Part shown: positions 55,511-64,000 of the stretch, one piece after another
Position numbering within the stretch: position 1 is the first letter of the stretch
How the letters are laid out: each line of letters begins with the position of its first letter
Source of the DNA: Enoplolaimus lenunculus
Taxonomy: Eukaryota > Nematoda > Enoplea > Enoplida > Thoracostomopsidae
NCBI GenBank assembly: GCA_030248215.1
Contig: JASANG010003248.1
Location: 1-64,000 of the forward strand
Length of the DNA: 64,000 nt
Direction of reading: 5' to 3'
The notes under the pieces: generated by a model
The model's database searches: none
What the model was told of the DNA's origin: nothing
What the model saw: the letters and a program-made list of their open reading frames with translations, nothing else
Position numbers and translations under genes: made by a program

Positions 55511-56041
55511 GTATCCAATAATGCTCCACTCAAGATGGATAACGTGCTAAATAAAGCTCTACCATCTTCAGCAGTCGCGGACCCAGGGAAACGTAAAACG
55601 CAACCCCCAAACACCAGCCCTGTCTTATTGAAAATGTTGCGATATAACCGGTTTATCTGAAGTTTAAAATGTGGTTTATAGTAAAATGGCCAAAAATATT
55701 GCATGGATATCATACGTTTAAAAAATTGCTTTCTTGAGATAATTTGTCAACCTTAACATCGTTGAAGTCTTTACCAATCAAACATCGAATACTCAAAATA
55801 ACACAAATATCCTTTCCATTTGGATAATTCTAAACACTGGAAACCTAGAAACCAGTATGATGCGTTTGCTAATCTAGAAATAGCAAGTAAGGTTGGATAC
55901 TAAAAATTTACAATCCGTATAACCGCGTAGGCAGTTATTCTAGAAGGCTTATAAAAACACCTTTAGATTGAAGCCTTATCTGAACACATGCTTTAAACTG
56001 TATTTACCGTTTTACTACGTTTAACATTTGCTATTTTTCAG

Positions 56042-57281
56042 AATTAACTACGACGTAACCGATCGGTATGTTTGTTCCGGGTACAGATACTTTTCACGCA
56101 AACCGGTCAATTCTCGTTCAGCAGGTGAACGGAAAAAAACAAATTTTAACAACCAAACGCAGCTTTTTTTAATTTAAAAAAGTTAAAATTTAATATTGAA
56201 TCGGACCCATTATTTGAGTAAAATTAGCCAAATGCAGACGGCACTCTTTTGACTCAATCTCGGCAACTCGTAGAGAAACCGAAATTTGGTTTACACTCCC
56301 TGGTGGTTTTACTATGGTTTAAAACAAAAAATTACGACAGCTACAAGCTAATGCATCGTTCACAATAAAACATTTCGTTTCGCCACTGAAAAAATTATCA
56401 GATACAGCGAACACTTGTCAATTTTCAAAATTGTCATGCATTAACCTTACCATAACGCAAAAATTGCGTTAACCGTACCCTAACTCGTGTTACAAGATGC
56501 TCTGTGATACGTATTAGGATAGCGCAGTGATATGTGCTAGTGTAGGGTTAACGCAAGTTTTCAGTTAGTTTAGGGTTAACGCATGACAATTTTGAAAATT
56601 GACAATTGTTATCTCTGTTTTATAATGTTTTCGCTGGCAAAATGAAATTTTTTATTGTGAACGATGAATAAATGATTTAGGAGTCCGGTTTTCAGTAATG
56701 GCGGAAAAAATTTGGGCTACAAAAATAATTGGTCAAAACAGTTTTGTAAACAATAACAATTTCATTATTTTTATACGCAACAGTTATTATTAGTGCAAAA
56801 TATTAATATGAAGCAGTTCAAACTGAAAATAACAAAAGCATATGGAATAGGCATGCAATTTTACAGGGTCATAGAAACTCCGTTTTCGGTCTGAGTACAG
56901 TGACAAACATTAAATATCAAGTTCTATGTATAGAACAGGGCACGAACGTTTTGCTGTGGTGCTTTAATAGCGTTAGCTTAAGCTTTAGAGTAACTTTTTG
57001 CTTAGGGTTACGCTTAGGCTTAGGTTTACGCTTAGGCTTAGGCTTAGGCCTAGGTTTATGCTTAGGCTTAGGCTTAGGCTTATGCTTAGGCTTAGGCTTA
57101 AGAATAATGGACCAAAATCAATAACAGCAATTACTCAAATTTTAAAACAAAAAAATATTTTTTAACTTCAGTTTTTCATGTCTTTTCAAATTAATCAGAT
57201 TCTTCAATGGATGACAAGTGTCGAACTATAGGCGAACAGGAATGGACTGGCCGTATGACACACTGGAAAAATGGCAAATGA
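56042..57281 (+). CDS. Possible last exons of a third MNNL-like gene
   Basis: Two exons: 56042-56124 (acceptor GCTATTTTTCAG, donor AGCAGGTGAAC) and 57199-57281 (acceptor AAATTAATCAG, ending TGA). They join in phase as INYDVTDRYVCSGYRYFS, RKPVNSRSADSSMDDKC and RTIGEQEWTGRMTHWKNGK. The first matches the IxYxVxxxYxC strand of the MNNL end exons and enters in the same phase 2. Unlike the other two genes, about 40 residues follow, with C and W-x-G as in the end of a DSL domain, but the DSL cysteines are missing. The intervening exons were not identified. Confidence 0.28.
56351..56670. mobile_element. MITE, ATGCATCGTTCACAAT family
   Basis: Left ATGCATCGTTCACAATAAAA, right TTTTTTATTGTGAACGATGA. Interior inverse words AACGCAAAAATTGCGTTAAC. 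It would sit inside the intron between the two tentative exons at 56,042 and 57,199. Confidence 0.87.
56960..57112. repeat. Longest telomere-type hexamer array (TTAGGC)n
   Basis: About 110 bases (57,001-57,110) of CTTAGG hexamers with CTTACG, TTTACG and TTTATG variants. Preceded by GTTAGCTTAAGCTTTAGAGT and TTTTTGC, the conserved right flank of the family. Related elements: 1-55, 1,846-1,930, 2,345-2,460, 2,750-2,905, 4,200-4,345, 4,600-4,700, 21,125-21,330, 31,320-31,760, 40,555-40,605, 43,255-43,560, 50,755-50,960, 55,205-55,510, 58,215-58,330 and 62,455-62,600. Confidence 0.88.
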
Positions 57282-57549
57282 ACGTGATAGAATTTGGACA
57301 ACGACTCAATAAAAATGGAAAATACACGTTGGAGTACTTCTAGCAATCCATGAATTTAAAAACTCAATTTAGCTTCTCGGTCGCTTCGCTCGCGAGTCTT
57401 CGTTCGTGAGTTTTCCTTCACTATTTCATCGGTGTCCTGATTTGCTGGTCCCACTGTTGTTCTAACTGATCATCTGTGATTGGTCGGTTTATGTCAAAAT
57501 GTCACAGCCGAATTTTAGTGCCATTGGATAACTGCAGACAAACAATTAA

Positions 57550-57672
57550 TTTTCTGTTATGGTGACACTGTACATGTTTTGCGGCGCCGTTCGTCACCAC
57601 ACGGCACCGCACAGCGAGTGATTCCGGTATGATACCGCACAGAAGCGGATCTTGACGGACGGCGACACACGG
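57550..57672. mobile_element. GC-rich fold-back MITE (diverged)
   Basis: TTATGGTGACACTGTACATG, GCGCCGTTCGTCACC on the left and CTTGACGGACGGCGACAC on the right. Same word set as 13,103-13,215 and 19,257-19,420. Confidence 0.55.
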
Positions 57673-59060
57673 CGATGGGCGGTGTTGGAAGACATTAAAA
57701 AATTTAAAACAGTACAGCGCAGCCCTTATTCTGCAATTAGAACGTTTGGGGGACTCAAACGGTTTTCTGCCATTAATGACCACCCGGAGGGAGAACCAGA
57801 GCGTGCTCAAATAAGGCGTGACCCCTCCAATGCTTTCGAACAAATTCATTTCCGTGTACCTAATAAAAAATAAATGACAAAAATTTCTATCGATTTTAGG
57901 CACAAACTGGAACATTTGGTTTTGGTCTCGCCAAACCAAAATTCTCACAATTCCAAGGTACTCCCTCTGGTTTGTGGATGCCTTCGCCTATGCCAGCAGT
58001 CTTATTTGGGTTTTTGTATCCGACCTTCTTCATGTAGCAAAATAAAAAAAGTTCTGTAGTAAACGTTATATTCTTAGTCTCAATGAATAAATGATAATTG
58101 ATTATCTGTTTTTATTTGCTATTAATTGCATACAGATTCATAAACAAATTATAGCAGTGCTGGTTAAGCTATATTTGACCTAACTCAACGGTTTTTCTAC
58201 AGTTTCCATGATACAGGGCCGGATCGTTTTCCGTCGGGGCTGTAATACAGTCAGTTTAAGCTTTAGACTGACTTTTTTGCTGAGGCTTAGACTTTGGAAT
58301 ATGCTTACACTACTGTTCCTGCTTGGTTCAACATATATGGGCCGATTTTGTTAACATTTTTTCTTACCGATTGATAGATTGTAAAAATCGCAAACATCTG
58401 GTAAATATTATATATTACATGCTTCAAGATTTAGTTGCAATTTTTAATATAAACAAATACATTCTTAGCCACAGATGGTAGGCGTCTGAGTTTTAAAACT
58501 TTTAATTCTTAATCTGATTGCTGCCCATGACTCAAAAGTGGTTTTCAACATTTTGTATTTCAATTTTGCAAATTCAATTGAATTCAACTAAAAATTGCTT
58601 CATAGTTCTTGTGATCAAAGTCGTGTTTGGGCCTGACCCCTGAAATCCTGGTGTTGGACAAAGCTGTGCGTATAAGGTCCTGTCGTGGGCACACAAAATA
58701 ATTTTCAAAAATTCTCCAAGATCCAAGACTGAAATTTTTCGACGACTTTGACTACTGACATATGCATCGATTTGCTGGATCGCTTGTGTCGAAAACGTTT
58801 CGCAATTAATATCCATGCCGCGTATGCTTGAACCCAAATCAATTCAATTTTAAGCTAAAAGGACCGTACTTTAGTATGGAACCTAAATCAACCCATGTAC
58901 GGCTCAAGCAGTGGTCATAGAAATTTTTTGACATTTCTGCCACTGGATATTGGTTAGGTTGTAGGAACGGGACTTAAGTGCATTAGTTATAATTTAACAA
59001 ACGAGGGCAAATATCCAAACTAAGTTATATATTTCTTAAAGTAAGCAAGATGCTTACATA
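57673..59060. other. Intergenic, nothing gene-like
   Basis: Contains a hexamer-element flank at 58,215-58,330 (AGTTTAAGCTTTAGACTGAC, GGCTTAGACTTTGGAATATG). The open frames are short and uneven. Confidence 0.5.
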
Positions 59061-59065
59061 ATGGT

Positions 59066-59225
59066 TGTGCTGTAGTTGTCGCGCGCCGCCGGACGCCGCT
59101 GAAAGCCGCCACATGAGATTTTTCTTACGTTTTTGCTAGCAACGTATAGCGGCAAGCGGCAGCGTCCGGCGGCGTGCGGCGACCCGTGGCTTCGTCCGGC
59201 ACAGTTAAACTATAGCGCAACAAGT
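59066..59225. mobile_element. GC-rich fold-back MITE, second subfamily
   Basis: GGTTGTGCTGTAGTTGTCGC, GCCGCCGGACGCCGCTG against CGGCAGCGTCCGGCGGCG and TATAGCGCAACAAG. The arms are inverse; the copy at 10,826-10,985 has the same ends. Confidence 0.75.
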
Positions 59226-59339
59226 GATTAGATTAAATGTTTGTACTTAAAAGTTTCTTATTACATTTAGAACAGGTTTTTAAAAAATTAATGCTGCTAC
59301 AACTCGTTTCGCTGACCGACAACTTATAATCCGAAATTT

Positions 59340-59510
59340 CGACGACTCGACAGCTTCTCGCTCATCAGTCGAGTCCGTAACCAAGTGGGGTCCGGGGGCT
59401 CGCCCCCCTATAAAAATTTTGACCACTCTAGCAAATTTTCAACCTTGCTTGTAAGTCAACGAAGACTCTTGTACACTCTTCCTTAAAAAGTTTTATCCCC
59501 ACACCGAGTA
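59340..59510. repeat. Dispersed repeat, CGCCCCCCTATAAAAATTTT type
   Basis: GGGCTCGCCCCCCTATAAAA followed by TCAACCTTGCTTGTAAGTCA and CTCTTGTACACTCTTCC is shared with 63,870-64,000 (CCTGGAAAAATTTTGGCC, CAACCTTGCTTCTAACTC, CACTTGTATGCCCCTCC). Both copies are non-coding. Confidence 0.65.
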
Positions 59511-61014
59511 AGGTAAGTCGGCTACGGGCGTGCCACCACAAAGCTTATAGGCTTAGGTCTCGAAGAAGGCTTAGGTTTATCTTTACATTTAAACTTAGGG
59601 GTACAAGACTACTCGGGCGACAAGTTGTCCGGCGACCATTTGTCGTGGATTCTGTTAATTTCGGCAACCGTATGTTGATACTTGGGAAACATAAAACCTT
59701 AAAATCATAGTTGCCTTTAGGTTCAATCGATTATAGCGGAGACTGAACAATAACAAATCTTATGAGATTCGTTTAGCTTTGTCGCTTATTAATAGCTTTT
59801 ATACATCTTACCTGTTAACAAATATACGTGCCGCCCTGCAGTCAACTCACCGTGCTATTGGCCATGCCTGCTGCTAACAGTTTTAACGATGGGGTTGAAA
59901 AATTTGCCAAACGTAGTTTAATACTGTCTATCAATTTTCGACCAGAGGGACGAAGACGGCTGTGATAGGACGACCCCCAACACCTCGAGTAGTTGTGACC
60001 CACATAGCGGAGTTAATATGTTTCAAGAGAGGCGTGCGGTTATTTTACAGGATTTATGATCGAAACTGAACAATTTTTGAAGAAGCGACAAAATTATGTG
60101 GGAGGGTGGATCAAGTGTCTTGCCCGTTTTTCGATACGGACCCTAACGCGTCAACTTGTTTTCACAGTATACAGTATATATACATATATATTAACAAATT
60201 TATATACTCTATTTATAAGGTATAGCAAATAGCGAATACTAAACGCAAGACTGCTCGCAGTTTTATTAATTCTGAAAAATTGTGTGGCGATTTTGTACTG
60301 AAGGTGAACTAAATTAATATTAAAAGACTAAAGTGAAATCTAAAGGAAGGAAGTTGGCTTGAGAAGTTATCGAAAATGCAGTCCGTGGCGCAAAATAGTG
60401 AACTTTGTAAAAAAATAGGCTCTTATCGAACATGTTTAACCGGTATTCTAAATAACCGCACACATCTGTGTTTAAGGTCGTCAGACGAAAATGCCGTTTC
60501 CGTTATAAGTCAGCACTCAGACAGGTAATATGGCTTTCTTGATGGTCAGTAAATTGATAACATAGGTATTCGTACATTTAACCAGGGCCAAGGCTAGGTT
60601 ATACGGGGGCCCCTTGTGCGAAATGCGGTATTTCAGGTATCAACCACGGGAGTGGCAGCTTAGCTTAACACAGGGGCACGTACAAGGAGACTCAATATGT
60701 AATGGCGGAACAAACTCGTTAGCGAACTCGACGGCAATCCAAATCGGCGTGAATAACTCAATATCTCAATTGCATCTCAGGCGTAGAATTGTTTTATAGC
60801 AAGTCAGATTGGTTATTCAGGGGGCTAATAAGTGCCCACAGTCCACACAAGGGTGGTCAGATGGGCAATAGGGTACCCGCTCTACTGATAAGAAACAATT
60901 AACAATCACAAACTCGTGTTATTATATATAGCGATTATGCATATTTGTAGAATATGTTAACGTTGTATAAATATATTCATGAATTGTCATTAGTTTGGAA
61001 AAATGTTAAACATT
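59511..61014. other. Intergenic, nothing gene-like
   Basis: No exon with paired splice signals and coding composition was seen. Open frames such as 60,614-60,799 are short and unsupported. Confidence 0.45.
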
Positions 61015-61292
61015 AAAGCCCTATTCACACGTGCAAGCTTTTGCTGCGAGAACTTGCAGCTGCAAACTGCACGCAGAACTTGCATTTTTTAATCAGCCAA
61101 TGAAAAGAAAATGTAATAAATTCATTGAGCTTGCATGGTTATTCACACATGTGAACTAAATTCCCAGCTTTGATTTTTAATAAATTATTTGCAGCTGCAA
61201 GTATTTCGAACGGGATTTCGGACAAAACTTGCAAGTGCAAGTTGCAGCTGCAAATTCTCGCAGCAAAAACTTACACGTGTGAATAGGGCTTT
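61015..61292. mobile_element. MITE, CACGTGCAAG family (best copy)
   Basis: Left TAAAGCCCTATTCACACGTG and right CACGTGTGAATAGGGCTTTA are exact inverses. The arms run on as CAAGCTTTTGCTGCGAGAAC / AATTCTCGCAGCAAAAACTT. About 278 bases, TA-flanked. Confidence 0.92.
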
Positions 61293-61509
61293 ACTGTCTT
61301 TCTTTTGAAACTTAACTATAGCATAAAGACCCGTAGCCAAAACTGTTGGGGGTCAGGGCGATAATGTTTGACGGGCATTTGCCCCTCTCGAATTCTAGCA
61401 GATGCGTGCAAGTCTACTGAATAATTAAAAGATAAATTTCTATTCAAAAATTTAATAATGATAGTATTAATGTAAAACGTATTTACAAAAGGCCAAACAA
61501 TTCAAATTA

Positions 61510-61930
61510 TTGAGCGAAGCGAAACTCCGAGCGAAGCTCGGAGTTTCGCGAAGCGTTTTATGTTTTGTACTTGGGGGTCGAAAGGTGGATGTCCGTCCGT
61601 CCGTCTGTCCGTCTGTCCGCCCGAAAAGAATCTAAGGAACGGCTGAACCGATTTTCATAAACTTTTTTTGTTTGAAAGCCAGGGTGTTAACCTCGCATTG
61701 GGGTTTTAAAATTTTAAGCCGTTTATTAGCTACAGGCTAATTTGCATAATTAATTAAGCCTAATTATTACAGTAAGAAGCAATCTAATTTTAGCATTAAA
61801 GGGCTTTTGGGTGCGAGAAATCTCCGTAGACTGTTTACAAACCTCCAAAACCGATAAATGAATAGTTAGCTAATAACTAATTTGCATATTACCTTAATTG
61901 CTTACGTGTGTTCGAGCTTCGCTCAATAAA
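61510..61930. repeat. Dispersed repeat with GTCCGTCCGTCTGTCC tract
   Basis: Begins with a palindromic AACTCCGAGCGAAGCTCGGA, then GGTGGATGTCCGTCCGTCCG with TCTGTCC units. GGAACGGCTGAACCGATTTT follows, and the TTTGCATAATTAATTAAGCC region closes with GCTTCGCTCAATAAATG. This layout is common to non-autonomous DNA elements in many invertebrate genomes. Confidence 0.55.
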
Positions 61931-64000
61931 TGTAGTCCCACTACGACTGGTTTATATTTTTACAAATTCAATTGATTGGGCAACATCGACAAGGCAACGT
62001 TTGAACGGACAGTAAAAATAACTGAAACAGAAAGCAATCAAAATAACGCAAACGGAAGTGTTAAAATTTTTGGATTTCAGAAAGCGAAAAGCGTTGCGAG
62101 AAACTTTAAAATTACGTCATATTTTTACATCTTTTTTTCAAAATATTAAACATTTTAGCCTCATTTTTGTCAAAACAACGGTAACCAGATCCGTATTGAG
62201 TTCAATCTGCAAAAGGGAAGCATACCTTTTTAAGGGGGTGTTAAGCCCTGTCCGGCCCCCTCCGGGTACATGACCACAGCAATCGCTCTGGTTTGTGTTA
62301 CTCTACATCGCTAATTGTACACTTTATTACAGTTGACCTATTCAGAATGCGTATGATGGTTTGGCAAAGTTTCTCACGCAACCAAGTCGAAAACATTGCA
62401 CTCAGGCTAAGCTTCTAGAAAAAACAACGAATATGCAAATGTTACTTTACAGGTGCGTACCGTTATTCCGACTGATATTAAATTAATTTTTGCCCAGGTT
62501 TAGGCTTAAGCTTGGTTATAGGCTTTATAGGTTTATCCTTGCGCCTATGTTTAGAGCAAATAAACTGCTTATACTACTGTTACGTCCCTCAAAGTAACAT
62601 TTGCCGACTTATGTATAAAAAACTATAAATGTTTAGAGCAATCAAAGCTTTTTAGGCCAATGCGAGTTGTTTTCGTTTTTGTTGGCAAAATACCAGCGTC
62701 GCGGAGAGAAATTGGGAATAGGTTCGACTGTAAAAAAGAGCCTAAAATATCGGTTGTTACGGATTGATAACGCGTGAACAATATTTTCATATCCACCTTA
62801 CCATTAACCGGAAATTGTCGTGTCGTTTGCCGAGTGGTCTTTGGGGGTTCGTTGTATCCGGTTGCAAAGTGTTAGCAACACTAACAGGAAAACATAGCCT
62901 TACACATGTACCATATCCGGCTCTTGTACACCTTCCCCCACAATTAGCCAAAACATTACGCTTAGACATAGACAGTGCCGAAGTAGACAGGGGTGGAGAC
63001 TCCAATAAAACGCCAGGGCTGAGGGACCCAAACTCGCGATGAAGCAAGCTAGAAGCCAGACGCATTTTAAAACTTCGGCCATTTGTGTTTCAATCGGTTC
63101 CGGTGGGGGCCCTTTAGGGGTGGGGCCCTCCAAATAATGGGTATAACAGGTGGCTGCTTCTGCTCTGGGCATAGATATTTCTAAAAACCTAATTGTATAT
63201 GTGAGGCGACACTGTACGAGAGTGCCTACAGACCTGAATGGTCTTTCGCTAACAGTGTTGTTTGTGATCCAAGTAATTCATGCTTCAAGATACAGTACCC
63301 TCTGTCTCAGCAGGAACCAATCACGTTTTAAATAAAAGTGCATGCAGGAAAACATAAAAGCCATCAAGTTTTTCGCCGTGTAACCAAGGTAGCATTATCA
63401 TAAATTAATGATTTCTTTGTTTATTGCTCAAGCGAAATGGAAATATTTGAAAAAAATTAACCTGACACTCAAGAACCAGTTTAGTTTAAAATATGAAAAT
63501 TAGATTTATGTTCAAATCTGGTCCTAAAATATGTCTATCGAAGAAATTTCAATTATAACTGTGGTGCCACACTCTGTAATATCCGTTATATATACTTACA
63601 TACATATATACACACAAAAGTATTTCTGAATTTATACAGAAAAGTATTTTCTGTGGCAAATTTGAAAATTTTTTGTGATATTTACGACAACTTTTCTTTA
63701 AAAATAACTGGAAAACGTTTATTTTCAGACTTTATTTCAAAACCTTTTTGAAAACTTTTCTGTCATAACAGAAATAATTTTCTTGCTAATTATATTTCTT
63801 AAATGTCAGAAATTTTTTCTTTAATATTACAAATATTATTTTGATTGTATAACTGATCTATTCCTAATACATATGGACACAGCCCCCTGGAAAAATTTTG
63901 GCCGCCTCTAGAAAATTTCCAACCTTGCTTCTAACTCATTAAAAACACTTGTATGCCCCTCCGGAAAAATTTTATATCCTTCCTAGCAAGGATAACTGGC
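61931..64000. other. Intergenic with repeat fragments
   Basis: A hexamer-element flank lies at 62,455-62,600 (GTTTAGGCTTAAGCTTGG, TACTGTTACGTCCCTCAAAG). A minus-oriented copy of the CTCGCGA...AGCCAGACGCATTTTAAA repeat is at 63,030-63,075, matching 41,425-41,470. The overlapping open frames at 62,760-63,170 are repeat-derived. Confidence 0.5.

Noticed and set aside
62764-63172. Overlapping plus and minus open frames near the right end
   Set aside because: They cover a minus-oriented copy of a dispersed repeat also seen at 41,425-41,470 and have no coding pattern.

Overview
The window is AT-rich, intron-rich animal DNA, crowded with short inverted-repeat elements. The best clue to the lineage is the many runs of TTAGGC/CCTAAG, the telomere hexamer of nematodes, inside dispersed repeats. 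A divergent nematode or close relative fits, but this is an inference from the repeat alone. No prokaryotic operon, rRNA gene or CRISPR array is visible.

Layout. Positions 1-7,600 are repeat-dominated and include a 3.1 kb fold-back with two arms of about 1 kb (about 1,991-5,098). 7,612-8,166 holds a small membrane-anchored, Asn/Ser-rich open frame. 9,142-22,041 holds at least 15 plus-strand exons of a CRIM1-like receptor. Its order is an antistasin/IGFBP-type cysteine module, two VWC domains, three antistasin-like domains, four VWC domains, a transmembrane helix and a cytoplasmic tail. The N-terminal IGFBP and signal-peptide exons were not found. The frame of the last exon stays open for 293 codons past its TGA. 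That TGA is followed by CTA, the known animal readthrough context, and by a perfect 20-bp RNA hairpin.

22,924-32,200 is repeats plus a GC-rich island (29,150-30,900) of unknown origin. 32,260-34,118 and 36,510-43,164 hold two tandem paralogous genes, the first 5'-incomplete and the second apparently complete (196 aa, six exons). They encode small secreted proteins that look like the N-terminal MNNL/C2-like module of Notch ligands with no DSL or EGF domains. Exon-like pieces at 50.5 kb and 56.0-57.3 kb may belong to a third member. 45,343-47,688 (minus strand) is a single-exon, 781-residue rhodopsin-family peptide-type GPCR. The rest, especially 48-64 kb, is intergenic DNA with several MITE families, tRNA-like SINE pieces and hexamer-array elements.

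If the assignments hold, the gene content is mainly extracellular signalling: a BMP-modulator-like receptor, small Notch-ligand-module proteins and a peptide receptor. Nothing in the sequence shows that they act in one pathway. All exon borders were placed by eye from splice signals, phase continuity and cysteine patterns.
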